Source: Clostridia bacterium (GTDB lineage Bacteria; Bacillota; Clostridia; Christensenellales; UBA1242). Taken from it: 52,670 bases of DNA. The notes under the pieces are model-generated. The model was not told the origin of the DNA. It searched no databases and saw only the letters and a program-made list of their open reading frames with translations. A program made the translations under genes and the position numbers. This document shows positions 33,740-43,106 of the stretch, one piece after another (within the stretch, counting starts at the first letter, position 1; the number at the start of each line of letters is the position of its first letter). Location: the NCBI GenBank assembly GCA_017464845.1, contig JAFTYD010000039.1, forward strand, positions 1 to 52,670, read 5' to 3'.

Positions 33740-34372
33740 ATGAAACTATATCGTTTAGTTTTGTCTGATGAAATAAAAGATATAAAAAGCAAAAATTATC
33801 AACGCAAATTACATACTAATGTTTCTACAAACTCAGGTTTTAATTTTAAAGAGCATGATAAATTTGGAAAATATTTTTTTATTTTTAAAGAAGATGCTAT
33901 TAAATTTATGCAAGAATTTTATGATTGTATAAGAGAAGGATTTTATTCAATAGATGAAATGAAAAATTTTAAATTTAATATCATAGAAATTGATGTTGAT
34001 AAAGTAAAAATATTAAAAAATATTGGTCTTGGATTATATAGTTGCTATGATAATTTTAGTCAAGGAAATGAGTTAAGGATTGAAGTTTTACTTCCATTTA
34101 AAGATGTAAAAAATTATATTAATAATTCAACAGTTTTAATAGAAACATATACAGTTTTAGATTTTGATGAATTAATAAAATCTGATAAAACTGAATATAT
34201 AAAAAAATCAAAGTTAATGCTAAATGATGTAAAAAAAGATTTTAATATTAGCCATATTCATAAAAATTCTTTTGGTGTAGAAGAGTTAAGATTTGAGGAT
34301 AATCAAATGGTTATTGATAAAGATTCAGTATCAAAAAAATTAGATTTAATTGATACATCTATAAATAAATAG
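33740..34372 (+). CDS. Unrecognised protein, 210 residues
   Basis: I do not recognise this protein. The start is ATG 33740, four bases after GGAGG; an upstream in-frame ATG (33662) lies before the promoter and is excluded. The product is soluble and lysine- and aspartate-rich. MKLYRLVLSDEI, then GKYFFIFKEDAIKFM and FNIIEIDVDKVKILKNIGLG recall the layout of small ADP-ribosyltransferase-like folds (hYR at strand 1, aromatic-rich helix entry), but no R-S-E or H-Y-E triad is convincing. It is the only + strand gene between 12.6 and 52.7 kb, divergent from spoIIIA and with its own strong promoter and terminator, which suggests an independent acquisition or a conserved stand-alone gene. Confidence 0.75.
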   Translation: MKLYRLVLSDEIKDIKSKNYQRKLHTNVSTNSGFNFKEHDKFGKYFFIFKEDAIKFMQEFYDCIREGFYSIDEMKNFKFNIIEIDVDKVKILKNIGLGLYSCYDNFSQGNELRIEVLLPFKDVKNYINNSTVLIETYTVLDFDELIKSDKTEYIKKSKLMLNDVKKDFNISHIHKNSFGVEELRFEDNQMVIDKDSVSKKLDLIDTSINK

Positions 34373-34380
34373 AAATAAAA

Positions 34381-34416
34381 AAATATTAGATAAAACATAA
34401 TTATCTAATATTTTTT
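34381..34416. terminator. Terminator between the orphan gene and the ABC-F gene
   Basis: A 12-bp stem AAATATTAGATA / TATCTAATATTT with a 9-nt loop is followed by TTT on the + strand and is AT-rich on the - strand too, so it can serve both convergent genes. Confidence 0.75.
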
Positions 34417-34438
34417 ATTATTTTTATTAAAATTTTGT

Positions 34439-36121
34439 CTATTTTTTACTATTTTTCTTATTAAAGACTTGAGATGTAATTGTTTCTATTTTTCTTTTTT
34501 CGTTTTTATAATCGTCATATCCACCTAAGAAAATTCTTACATTTCCATCAATAAATTCAACTGTTCTATCAGCGAATTTATTAATAAAATATCTATCATG
34601 ACTAATAAATATTAAAGTTCCTTCAAAATTGCTAATAGCTTCTTCCAAAACTTCTTTTGTCGGAATATCAATATGGTTTGTTGGTTCATCAAAAATTAAA
34701 GTATTAATTTTTTGTTGTAACAATTCTGCTAGTTTTACTCTAATTTTTTCTCCACCTGAAAGATTCTTAACTTTCTTTGTAACATCTTCTTTATAGAATT
34801 GAAAATTTGCTAAAATTTTACGTGCTTTTTGTTCATCGATACAAACTTCTTCTTTGAAATAATCTAGCAATTGTTGTTTATCATTTTTAAATGAAATTAT
34901 TTGTGGAAGATATCCAATTTTAACACTTGGTCCAATAAAAATTTCACCAGATATTGGTAATTCTTGTGTACCCATTACTGCTTTTATAAATGTTGATTTT
35001 CCACTACCATTTGCACCAATTAAGGCAACTCTTTCACCTGAAAAAATGCTTAGATTTATATTATTTAAAATTGTCTTATCATTAGGAATAGAGATTGTTA
35101 ATTTTTCAGCAGAAATAACTCTTTTACTAGTCTTTCTTTCTTCATCAAATCCGACTAATAATTTCTTTTGTTCTTTAGGTTTTGTTACAGCATTTTTTTT
35201 CATTCTATCAAGTTGAGTTTGCAATGAATGTGCTCTATCACACAAGGTTGAACTATTAGTTGCCATACCTCTTTCAGAGAAATATTTTATTTGTTCTTCT
35301 AATCTTTTCATTGCTGTTTGTTGGTCTTTATATTCTGCCATTTGTTTTTCGAAATCTCTTTGTTTTTCAATTATGTAACCAGAGTAATTTGTTTTATAAA
35401 TTTTTGATATTCCATTATCAAGTGCTAAAATTTGATTTGACATTTTGTCCAAAAAATATCTATCGTGAGAAACTATAACTGTTGCTCCTTTAAAAGATTT
35501 TATATAACTTTCTAACCATTCAATTCTGTTGATATCTAAATGATTTGTAGGTTCGTCTAATAAGAATAAATCTGGTTTTATTAACAATGCTTTAGCAAGT
35601 TGAACTAATGTTTTTTCTCCACCACTTAAGTTATTATAATTTTGGTTTAAAATGTTTTTATCAATTTTTAAACCTTCAACGACTGTTTTTATGTTTACAT
35701 CAACATCATATCCACCTTCATTTGAAAATTTTTCCATTAAATTACAATACTTAATCATAACATCATTGTATTTATCTTCCGGTAAATCAGAAGATAATAA
35801 ATCTTGTAATTTATTAAGTCTTGCTTCCATTTCGTTTAATTCATTAAAAACACTTTTTAAAATTTCATAAACACATCTATCATCATCAATACTTGAACCT
35901 GTTTGGTCTAAGTATGCAACCTTTGCCCCTTTTTTGATATTAATAGTACCTTTTTCAATTCTTTCAATACCTGCAATCATCTTCAAAAGTGTTGATTTAC
36001 CACAACCATTTGGTCCAACAATTGAAATAGATTCACCTTCATTTAAAGAAAAGGAAAGGTTTTCAAAAAGTTCACCATATCCAAAATTTTTACTTAATTT
36101 ATTAACATCTAGAATAATCAT
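34439..36121 (-). CDS. ABC-F family ATPase
   Basis: A 560-residue soluble protein with two ABC domains and no membrane part. Walker A motifs are GPNGCGKST and GANGSGKST; signatures are NLSGGEKTLVQLAKALL and NLSGGEKIRVKLAELL; Walker B blocks are LFLLDEPTNHLD and LIFDEPTNHID. Between them lies the charged interdomain linker (about 240-310; MAEYKDQQTAMKRLEEQIK) that reaches the ribosomal peptidyl-transferase centre in this family. It could be a housekeeping factor of the YdiF/Uup kind or an antibiotic-resistance factor; I cannot decide from sequence. It has a GGAG-type site and stands alone. Confidence 0.88.
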   Translation of the reverse strand: MIILDVNKLSKNFGYGELFENLSFSLNEGESISIVGPNGCGKSTLLKMIAGIERIEKGTINIKKGAKVAYLDQTGSSIDDDRCVYEILKSVFNELNEMEARLNKLQDLLSSDLPEDKYNDVMIKYCNLMEKFSNEGGYDVDVNIKTVVEGLKIDKNILNQNYNNLSGGEKTLVQLAKALLIKPDLFLLDEPTNHLDINRIEWLESYIKSFKGATVIVSHDRYFLDKMSNQILALDNGISKIYKTNYSGYIIEKQRDFEKQMAEYKDQQTAMKRLEEQIKYFSERGMATNSSTLCDRAHSLQTQLDRMKKNAVTKPKEQKKLLVGFDEERKTSKRVISAEKLTISIPNDKTILNNINLSIFSGERVALIGANGSGKSTFIKAVMGTQELPISGEIFIGPSVKIGYLPQIISFKNDKQQLLDYFKEEVCIDEQKARKILANFQFYKEDVTKKVKNLSGGEKIRVKLAELLQQKINTLIFDEPTNHIDIPTKEVLEEAISNFEGTLIFISHDRYFINKFADRTVEFIDGNVRIFLGGYDDYKNEKRKIETITSQVFNKKNSKK

Positions 36122-36169
36122 AATTTTGCTCCATTTGTAACATTATATCATAATAATTTACAATATATA

Positions 36170-36203
36170 TAAAATAAAAAACTCTTATCAAATTGATAAG
36201 AGT
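36170..36203 (-). terminator. Terminator after efp
   Basis: A 10-bp perfect stem ACTCTTATCA / TGATAAGAGT with a 3-nt loop is followed on the - strand by TTTTTTATTTTAT. Confidence 0.9.
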
Positions 36204-36217
36204 AATTTTTATTAAAA

Positions 36218-36781
36218 TTATTTACTAATTTTTTCCATATAAGAACCATCTCTTGTATCAACTCTGATCTTATCTCCGATATTGATGAAAAGTGGAACTT
36301 GAATAACATAACCAGTTTCAAGTTTAGCTGGTTTCTTACCTGCTTTTGAAGTATCTCCTTGAAGACCAGGTTCGCAATCAGCAACAACAAGTTCAACAAA
36401 TGTTGGTGGATAAACTGAGAATGGACTTCCTTTGTAGAAATACATAGTAGCATTCATATTTTCTACAATAAAATTAAGAACATCATCAACTGCATCTTTA
36501 TTTAATGGAATTTGTTCATAAGTTTCGTTATCCATGAAATAGTAAAGATCTCCTTCATTGTAAAGGTAAAGCATTTCTTTCTTTTCAATTACTGCTTCTT
36601 GGAATTTGTCAGATGGATTGAAAGTATCTTCTCTAACTTGACCTGTCATAACGTTTTTAATTTTTGTTTTAACGAAAGGTGAACCTTTTCCTGGTTTAAC
36701 GTGAAGGAAGTCTATAACATTATAAACTGCTCCGTCCATTTCAAAAGTTGTACCTTTTCTAAAATCTCCTGCTGTTAACAT
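36218..36781 (-). CDS. efp: Elongation factor P
   Basis: A 187-residue three-domain factor that rescues ribosomes stalled on polyproline. The N-terminal KOW-like domain has the loop [11 protein letters not shown] with Lys32 at the tip, the residue modified in other bacteria; the two OB domains follow, ending [12 protein letters not shown]. Length is standard. AAGGAG lies 11 bases before the ATG and a good promoter is upstream. Confidence 0.97.
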   Translation of the reverse strand: MLTAGDFRKGTTFEMDGAVYNVIDFLHVKPGKGSPFVKTKIKNVMTGQVREDTFNPSDKFQEAVIEKKEMLYLYNEGDLYYFMDNETYEQIPLNKDAVDDVLNFIVENMNATMYFYKGSPFSVYPPTFVELVVADCEPGLQGDTSKAGKKPAKLETGYVIQVPLFINIGDKIRVDTRDGSYMEKISK

Positions 36782-36821
36782 AAATATATTTTCTCCTTTA
36801 AGTTGATTTAATTACTATTTT

Positions 36822-36850
36822 AGTATATCACAATAAAAATTATTTGTCTA
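36822..36850 (-). promoter_or_regulatory. Promoter of efp
   Basis: On the - strand: TAGACA (36845-36850), 17-bp spacer, TATACT (36822-36827). The -35 box overlaps the last codons of the endonuclease IV-like gene. Confidence 0.65.
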
Positions 36851-37700
36851 TAAATTTTTTACATATTTCTTTCATAGTTATAGCATCTTCTGCCATAGTG
36901 CCTTTTGATTCGCAAAGAATATGTGGAGTTAAGTTGTATAAAGCGATTGTTTCTGCAAATGGTTCAAAGTTTGGACCATAGGTTTGATCTTCAAAAGTAA
37001 GGTGTTTTATTTCACCTTTTGAACTATATTGAATTTTCGAAAAATGAACATGACAATTTTTTGTTCTTTCTTCTCCCAATTTTTCAAAGCAATAATCAAA
37101 AATCTTTTTATACTCATCAACAGAATTTAAACCACCTTGCATAACGCAATTTATATGACCAAAATCAAAAGTTGGAAGAAGATGAGAATCAATTGTACAA
37201 AGGTCAATAATCTCTTTCCAAGTACCAATTTGCATATATTTTCCCATTGTTTCTGGACAAAGAAATAAGTTGTTTAAAAGATTGTCAGAATTTAACTCTT
37301 CACAAAATTTTCTCATTCTTAAATCAATTAATTTTACAGCATCATCTCTATCTTGTTTTCCACATGAGCCTGGATGAAAAATTAAACGATTTGATTTCAT
37401 GTTATTCATAAATTTTATGCCTGTATAAAAATAAGATTTTGTTTTTTCATACATTTCTTCATTTGGATTTGCGAAGTTTATAAAATATGGAGCATGCAAA
37501 CTTAATGTTATGTTTTCATTTTCAAAAGCATCTCCAAGTTTTACTGCTGTTTCAGATGACATTAAATAACCTTTTCCGAAAGAATATTCAAATGCATTTA
37601 AACCTTTTTCTTTTAGCCATTTTGGAGCTTCTAAAGTATTTTTTTTGCCTTCTGCATAAAAGCTATCACTATTTCCTGAAGGACCAAATTTTATTTCCAT
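36840..37700 (-). CDS. Endonuclease IV-like TIM-barrel protein
   Basis: A 286-residue protein of the apurinic endonuclease 2/xylose isomerase-like TIM-barrel group. Metal-site blocks follow the Nfo order: LHAPYFINFANP, RLIFHPGSCG, LCPETMGK, TFDFGHINC, CHVHFSK and a final ILCESKG. A DNA-repair role on abasic sites is the best guess, but the blocks deviate from Nfo (PETMGK where ETTAG is usual, and FGHIN where DTCH is usual), so another metal-dependent reaction is possible. It follows truB by 11 bases and is probably the last gene of the long rimP-nusA-infB operon. Confidence 0.83.
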   Translation of the reverse strand: MEIKFGPSGNSDSFYAEGKKNTLEAPKWLKEKGLNAFEYSFGKGYLMSSETAVKLGDAFENENITLSLHAPYFINFANPNEEMYEKTKSYFYTGIKFMNNMKSNRLIFHPGSCGKQDRDDAVKLIDLRMRKFCEELNSDNLLNNLFLCPETMGKYMQIGTWKEIIDLCTIDSHLLPTFDFGHINCVMQGGLNSVDEYKKIFDYCFEKLGEERTKNCHVHFSKIQYSSKGEIKHLTFEDQTYGPNFEPFAETIALYNLTPHILCESKGTMAEDAITMKEICKKFIDK

Positions 37701-37711
37701 CTTTATTCCTT

Positions 37712-38557
37712 TTAATCAAAAAACTTTAATTTCATAATAAGTGTATTATTTTGAATTTCTCCAATTCCAACAAATAAATCATCGTGATAAATCTTATAAG
37801 ATCCATCATTTTTTTTAATATTAAATCGAACACCATTTTTTATGTATTCAAATTGTTTTAAATCAATATTAATATTTTCAAAATTAAACAAAGATTCAGG
37901 TGAAATAATGTTATATTTACCTTCCTTTATTTCTTCAATTGTTGAAGTATTATGCAAAAAGAAATCACCACATCTTGTGCGTATTATTTGTTGCATAACA
38001 CCACAAGTTGATAATTTTTCAGATAAATCTCTACATATACTTCTTATATATGTACCACTAGAACATGATATTTCAAATTTAAAAATATTTTTATCTAACT
38101 TTTCTAATAGTTTAAAATCATATATTTCAATTTCTTTTGTTTTAAGTGTAACCTCACCACCCTCACGCATAATTTTATATGCAGGTTTTCCATTAATTTT
38201 TTTTGCTGAAAAATTTGGTGGCATTTGGTCAAATTTACCTATCATTGTTTTTATTGAATCTAATACATCTTTTTCGTTTATATCACATTCAATAATTCTA
38301 GTTATAGTACCTTCCAAATCGAAAGTGTCTCTTTCTTCGCCAAATTTAAATATAGTTTCATAAGTTTTATCTTTTGTTAAGAAGTAGTCGAAAAGTTTTG
38401 TTGCCTTGTTTATTGTAACAGGTAAAACGCCTTCTCCTTCAACATCTAATGTTCCAAGATGACCAGCCTTTTTCGCTTTAACAACTTTCTTTACTAAATT
38501 TACTATAGAATTTGAAGATACTCCTCTTGGTTTATTTACTAATATAATTCCATTCAT
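37712..38557 (-). CDS. truB: tRNA pseudouridine-55 synthase
   Basis: A 281-residue enzyme making pseudouridine 55 in the T arm. LVNKPRGVSS, GHLGTLDVEGEGVLPV with the catalytic Asp38, and SCSSGTYIRSICRDL are diagnostic. GTLDV replaces the usual GTLDP. The C-terminal extension is the usual PUA-like remnant. It overlaps nrnA by 4 bases. Confidence 0.96.
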   Translation of the reverse strand: MNGIILVNKPRGVSSNSIVNLVKKVVKAKKAGHLGTLDVEGEGVLPVTINKATKLFDYFLTKDKTYETIFKFGEERDTFDLEGTITRIIECDINEKDVLDSIKTMIGKFDQMPPNFSAKKINGKPAYKIMREGGEVTLKTKEIEIYDFKLLEKLDKNIFKFEISCSSGTYIRSICRDLSEKLSTCGVMQQIIRTRCGDFFLHNTSTIEEIKEGKYNIISPESLFNFENINIDLKQFEYIKNGVRFNIKKNDGSYKIYHDDLFVGIGEIQNNTLIMKLKFFD

Positions 38558-39513
38558 AATTTAATTTCCATAAATAATTGATTAATAAATTTTATTAAGT
38601 CTTCTTTTGTTCCTTCATAGTTGCAACCGGCAGCTCTTTTATGTCCACCACCACCATTTTTAACAGCTATTTCTTGTACATTCACTTTTTCTGAACTACG
38701 CATACTAAGGTCAAAATAATTTGGTTTTGTTTCAGTTGCAATAATTCCTAAATCAATTCCAGCAAAAGAAATAAGTTTATCACTATGCATACTTACATCA
38801 CCTTTATTTGCTCTCATTTCATCAAGATCTTTCATTGTAATAATAACATAAGCAAAATTGGAATTGATTACTAAGTTATTTAATATAAACTTTTCTGTTT
38901 GAATTTGTGAAGAAGTATAATAACGATATAAATAATCATTAACCTTATGTATATCAGCTCCATATTCTAATAATTTTGAAGCAACTGTAAAACAATTTTG
39001 ATTTGTATTATAATGTTTAAATGAACCAGTGTCAGAACTTACACCAAGATAAAGATATGTTGCAATATCAGGTGTAATTTCTGCATTTGCAATTGTTAAT
39101 AAACTATAAACATTTTCACAGTTAGATGCTCTTTTTTCATCAAAATAAATATATTTTGACCATTGTTCTTGTTGAATATGATGATCGATTACAAGTGTAT
39201 TTTTATGTTTTGTAAAAGAATCTTCATGTATTCCTAATCGATTTGGACTTGAACTATCAACAGCGATAAGAAGATCAAACTTTGATGGTTTAAATTTTGC
39301 ATATTTTAATTTTTTAACTGGAAATATAAATTGAAAATATGGTTTTATATCTCTATTATCACAATAATACGTAACTTTTTTGCCTATATTTTCTAAATAA
39401 GTTCCAAGTGCAAAAAGAGATCCAAAAGAATCTCCATCGGGATATTTGTGACCCATTATTGCAATTGTTTTTGCTTGATTTATAATATCAATTATCTCTG
39501 TTAGAGTTGTCAT
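38554..39513 (-). CDS. nrnA: DHH-family oligoribonuclease/pAp phosphatase
   Basis: A 319-residue DHH/DHHA1 phosphoesterase degrading nanoRNAs and pAp. MGHKYPDGDSFGS (Asp26, Asp28), LIAVDSSS, LVIDHH and the C-terminal GGGGHKRAAGC are conserved. Position between rbfA and truB is typical in Firmicutes. It overlaps rbfA by 26 bases. Confidence 0.95.
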   Translation of the reverse strand: MTTLTEIIDIINQAKTIAIMGHKYPDGDSFGSLFALGTYLENIGKKVTYYCDNRDIKPYFQFIFPVKKLKYAKFKPSKFDLLIAVDSSSPNRLGIHEDSFTKHKNTLVIDHHIQQEQWSKYIYFDEKRASNCENVYSLLTIANAEITPDIATYLYLGVSSDTGSFKHYNTNQNCFTVASKLLEYGADIHKVNDYLYRYYTSSQIQTEKFILNNLVINSNFAYVIITMKDLDEMRANKGDVSMHSDKLISFAGIDLGIIATETKPNYFDLSMRSSEKVNVQEIAVKNGGGGHKRAAGCNYEGTKEDLIKFINQLFMEIKL

Positions 39514-39871
39514 CAGTTTCTTCTTCCTCTTTTGGTATATTTAAATTTTTAAGAATTTCATTTACCCTTATTGAATTCATTGTGCTTGTATCAACTGTAA
39601 AATTAATTTTTGGAACTTTAGGAAGTTTTATCATATTAGCAAGTTCTCTTTTTATAAAACCTTCAGATTTTTGAAGAACTTTTTTAACTGATTCAGCTTT
39701 TTCTAAATCAAGTACACTAAATTTCACTTTACAATATAAAAAATCAGAAGAAACTTTAACTTCAGTCAAAGTAACAATTTCATGAACTCTTGGATCATTC
39801 ATTTTTGTCAAAATAATTTCGGTTAAACATTTTTTAACTTCACTATTTGCTCTATCCATTCTATTTGACAT
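39488..39871 (-). CDS. rbfA: Ribosome-binding factor A
   Basis: A 127-residue KH-like factor for 30S maturation: MSNRMDRANSEVKKCLTEII, then MNDPRVHEIVTLTEVKVSSD. Length is standard. AGGAG precedes the ATG. The C-terminal tail overlaps nrnA. Confidence 0.95.
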   Translation of the reverse strand: MSNRMDRANSEVKKCLTEIILTKMNDPRVHEIVTLTEVKVSSDFLYCKVKFSVLDLEKAESVKKVLQKSEGFIKRELANMIKLPKVPKINFTVDTSTMNSIRVNEILKNLNIPKEEEETDDNSNRDN

Positions 39872-39942
39872 AATTTTACTCCTAATTTATTTGTTATAAA
39901 CAAAAATTTTGATTAAAAAATCAAAATTTTCGTTTATCTATA

Positions 39943-42561
39943 TTATTTTCTTTTAATTACTTCTTTTGTATAAAACTCAATAATATCGCCTTCTTTATAT
40001 TCAATATTATCCTTTAATTTTATACCACATTCAAAGCCTTTATTAACCTCAGATTTTTCATCTTTAACGATTTTTAATGATTCAACAGTTGATTCACCAA
40101 TTTCTTCGTTACCTCTCTTAACTTTTGCAATTGAATTTCTAAGAACTTTACCATTTGTTACATAACAACCTGCAACTTTTCCTGCAGTTGAAAGTTTAAA
40201 TACCATTCTAATTTCAACAGTACCACAATAAACTTCTTCATATTTAACAGTCATCATTCCATTCATTGCATCAGTAATATCATTGATTACTTCATAAATA
40301 ATCTTGTAATCTTTGATTTCTATTTTTAAAGCTTCTGCAAGTTGTTTAGCTTTTGGAACAGACTTGATATTGAATGCAATAATAATTGCACCTGTAGTTT
40401 GAGCTAACAATACGTCAGATTCAGTAACAGCACCTGCTCCAGAATGTAAACAATTTACTTTTACTTCTTCATTTTCAATTGTAACTAAAGAATTTCTTAA
40501 AGCTTCAACAGAACCTTGAGTATCAGCCTTAATGATTACATTTAAGTTTTTAAGTTTACCTTCATTAATTTTGTTCATGAAATCATCAAGAGAAACTCCA
40601 GATGTTTGTTTTGCTCTTTCTTCTTTAATTTTATTTATTCTTTCATTAATAACTTGTTTTGAAAGTGTTTCATCAACAACATAAACATGATCACCAGAAT
40701 TTGGAACATCATTAAAGCCCATAACTGAAACTGGAGTTGATGGTGTAGCTTTTTTAACTGGTCTTCCGTTTTCGTCAAACATAGCTTTAACTTTACCATA
40801 AGTTATACCAGACATAATAGAATCACCAATATTTAATGTACCATTTTGAACAAGAACTGTTGCTACAGCACCTCTAGTTTTGTCAAGTTCAGCTTCAATA
40901 ACAACACCAGTAGCCATTTTATCTGGATTAGCCTTTAATTCTTCCATTTCAGCAACCAAAAGAATTGTTTGTTTCAATTCATCAAGACCAAGACCTTTCT
41001 TTGCAGAGATAGGAACACAAATTGCATCTCCACCCCATTCTTCTGGAAGAACATCATATTCTGTTAATTGTTGCTTAACTCTATCAATATTTGCTTCTGG
41101 TTTATCAATTTTGTTAATTGCAATAATCATAGGAACATTTGCAGCTTTAATATGGTTTATAGCTTCAACAGTTTGAGGCATGATACCATCATCTGCAGCA
41201 ACAACTAAGATTGCAATGTCAGTAACTTGAGCACCTCTTGCTCTCATAGAAGTGAAAGCAGCGTGTCCTGGTGTATCAATGAAAGTAATTTTTTCACCAT
41301 TAAAACTAATTTGGTATGCACCGATTTGTTGAGTGATACCACCTGCTTCTCCTAAAACAACATTTGTTTTTCTAAAAGCATCAAGTAATGAAGTTTTACC
41401 ATGGTCAACGTGACCCATAACAGTAACAACTGGAGGTCTTTTTACCATATTTTCATCATTTTCAAAGTTTGATACGTCCATAAGTTTTTCTTCATAAGTT
41501 TTATCTAATTTAAGTTCCAATGTAACACCAAGTTCGCTTGAAATAAGTTCAGCAGTATCAAAATCAATTGAACTATTGATAGTTGCCATAACACCAAGAA
41601 GCATTAATTTTTTAACAATTTCGGCAACAGGTTTACCTATTTTTTCACTCAAATCTTTTACAATAACTTCTCTTGAAGTAATGACAGCATGTTGAATTTT
41701 TGGAGCAACAATAATAGGTGTTTCTTTTTTCTTATTTCTTAAGAGTTTTCTTGAACCCATTGTTGTTTCTTCAAAACCATCTTCATTTTCAATAATAATA
41801 TTATTTCTTCTACCTTCATTAACTTTTCTAGTTTGCTTTTTATTTTCATCAGAATAGTTTCTTTTTGTTTTGTTTTTATTACCAAAGTTTCTTTCTGGTT
41901 GAGCTAAAACAGCACTGCTTTCTGTTGGTGCAAAAGATCTAAATTTATTAGTTTTTGTAGAAACAAAATTATTAGACCCTGTTTTTCTTTGACCTTGATT
42001 TTGACCATTATTTTGTTTTTGGAAATTTCCATTATTATTTTGGAATGGTCTTTGTCCTTGACCATTTGGTCTATTGTTTTGGAATCTATTTTGTCCTTGT
42101 TGATTTTGACCATTATTTTGTCTTTGGAAATTATTTTGTCTATTGTTTCCACCATTATTATTTTGTCTTTGACCTTGATAATTATTATTTCTATTTTGAT
42201 AATCATTTTGATTATTGTGATTATTATCAAAGCGCTTAAAGTTAGTATTATTGTTAGAGTGTTTATTATTCTTGTTATTATTATATTTATTTTTTATAGG
42301 TTTAATTTCCATATTTTCAATTTCTGTTTTGAAATCAACAACTTCTTCAACTTTTGGTGTTATTTCAGTAGTTTTTTCAATTTTTTCGGCTTTTACAGAA
42401 TTATTTTTTAAACTTAACTCTTTCTTTTTATCTTGTAATTTCTTTGAGAAGGAGTTAATTTCAGTCTTTGATGTTCTTATATCTCCTAAAAAAGATGATA
42501 AAGTTCCCTCACTTTGTAATTGGTGTATAGATTTTAAATTATTTAATGTTTGATTTGCCAA
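39943..42561 (-). CDS. infB: Translation initiation factor IF-2 with Asn/Gln-rich N-terminus
   Basis: An 872-residue GTPase that brings fMet-tRNA to the 30S subunit. G domain motifs: GHVDHGKTS (near 382), DTPGHAAF, NKIDKPEAN. After it come domain II, the spacer and the C-terminal tRNA-binding domain (VEIRMVFKLSTAGKVAGCYV). The N-terminal 200 residues are low-complexity: many runs of N with Q, R, G (KNKYNNNKNNKHSN; NRPNGQGQRPFQNN), in place of the usual charged linker. The start is TTG, nine bases after AGGAG. It lies between ylxQ and rbfA in the nusA operon. Confidence 0.97.
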   Translation of the reverse strand: MANQTLNNLKSIHQLQSEGTLSSFLGDIRTSKTEINSFSKKLQDKKKELSLKNNSVKAEKIEKTTEITPKVEEVVDFKTEIENMEIKPIKNKYNNNKNNKHSNNNTNFKRFDNNHNNQNDYQNRNNNYQGQRQNNNGGNNRQNNFQRQNNGQNQQGQNRFQNNRPNGQGQRPFQNNNGNFQKQNNGQNQGQRKTGSNNFVSTKTNKFRSFAPTESSAVLAQPERNFGNKNKTKRNYSDENKKQTRKVNEGRRNNIIIENEDGFEETTMGSRKLLRNKKKETPIIVAPKIQHAVITSREVIVKDLSEKIGKPVAEIVKKLMLLGVMATINSSIDFDTAELISSELGVTLELKLDKTYEEKLMDVSNFENDENMVKRPPVVTVMGHVDHGKTSLLDAFRKTNVVLGEAGGITQQIGAYQISFNGEKITFIDTPGHAAFTSMRARGAQVTDIAILVVAADDGIMPQTVEAINHIKAANVPMIIAINKIDKPEANIDRVKQQLTEYDVLPEEWGGDAICVPISAKKGLGLDELKQTILLVAEMEELKANPDKMATGVVIEAELDKTRGAVATVLVQNGTLNIGDSIMSGITYGKVKAMFDENGRPVKKATPSTPVSVMGFNDVPNSGDHVYVVDETLSKQVINERINKIKEERAKQTSGVSLDDFMNKINEGKLKNLNVIIKADTQGSVEALRNSLVTIENEEVKVNCLHSGAGAVTESDVLLAQTTGAIIIAFNIKSVPKAKQLAEALKIEIKDYKIIYEVINDITDAMNGMMTVKYEEVYCGTVEIRMVFKLSTAGKVAGCYVTNGKVLRNSIAKVKRGNEEIGESTVESLKIVKDEKSEVNKGFECGIKLKDNIEYKEGDIIEFYTKEVIKRK

Positions 42562-42564
42562 AAT

Positions 42565-42861
42565 TTATTCTCCTTCTTCAATTAAAATTTTAATTTTATC
42601 GCTTAGACCTTTATTTCTTATTCCAATTGCTTTACAATTTTCAATTCCAACAATTTCATTAAGATTGTCTAATTCATAAATATTTATATTTTTTTCTTCT
42701 TTTAAGTTATAAGTAATTTTCTTTAAATTTTTACCTGAGTTTTTATCGATAAGTAGTAAGAATAATTTTTTATTGTAACCCTCAAGGTTATCACCACCTA
42801 TCACTAAAAAACCTGCTTTATTTGCTATTCCTATATAGCCCTTTAATTTAATTCTGTCCAT
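42565..42861 (-). CDS. ylxQ: L7Ae-like RNA-binding protein YlxQ
   Basis: A 98-residue L7Ae/L30e-fold protein; IGIANKAGFLVIGGDNLEGY is the family entry motif, followed by KLFLLLIDKNSGKNLKK. It probably binds a kink-turn RNA. Standard place between ylxR and infB. It overlaps ylxR by 14 bases and precedes infB by 3. Confidence 0.92.
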   Translation of the reverse strand: MDRIKLKGYIGIANKAGFLVIGGDNLEGYNKKLFLLLIDKNSGKNLKKITYNLKEEKNINIYELDNLNEIVGIENCKAIGIRNKGLSDKIKILIEEGE

Positions 42862-43105
42862 GTATTACCTTCTCTATTTCATCATAAATTAAAGAACTAA
42901 TTTCGCACTTGAATGTACGATTTAGAGCTTTTTGTTTTTTCAATTTTTCTAGACATTCTTCGTTTTTACAAATATAAGCCCCTCTACCATTTGCTTTTCC
43001 AGTATTGTCAATAAAGATTTGATTTTCTTTGTTTTTAACAATTCTTAGTAGATTTCTTTTATCTTGCATTTGTTTACAAGCAACGCACATTCTAAGTTTT
43101 TCCAT
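42848..43105 (-). CDS. ylxR: YlxR (RnpM) RNA-binding protein
   Basis: An 85-residue protein of the YlxR family: MCVACKQMQDKRNLLRIVKN and NGRGAYICKNEECLEKLKK. In Bacillus it binds RNase P RNA and affects its activity. Four cysteines (C7, C10 and two in the CKNEEC block) are conserved positions. It follows nusA by 1 base. Confidence 0.94.
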   Translation of the reverse strand: MEKLRMCVACKQMQDKRNLLRIVKNKENQIFIDNTGKANGRGAYICKNEECLEKLKKQKALNRTFKCEISSLIYDEIEKVIHGQN

Positions 43106-43106
43106 A

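Noticed and set aside
33595..33792. 66-codon N-terminal extension of spoIIIAA
   Set aside because: A textbook ribosome binding site marks the downstream ATG at 33594, the extension overlaps the divergent orphan gene, and it has no family similarity.
36148..36453. 101-codon - strand frame over efp
   Set aside because: It is efp read in another frame and runs through the efp terminator.
41904..42411. Long overlapping frames on both strands over the Asn-rich part of infB
   Set aside because: These are shadows of the low-complexity infB codons, rich in I, L and F on the opposite strand, with no binding sites.
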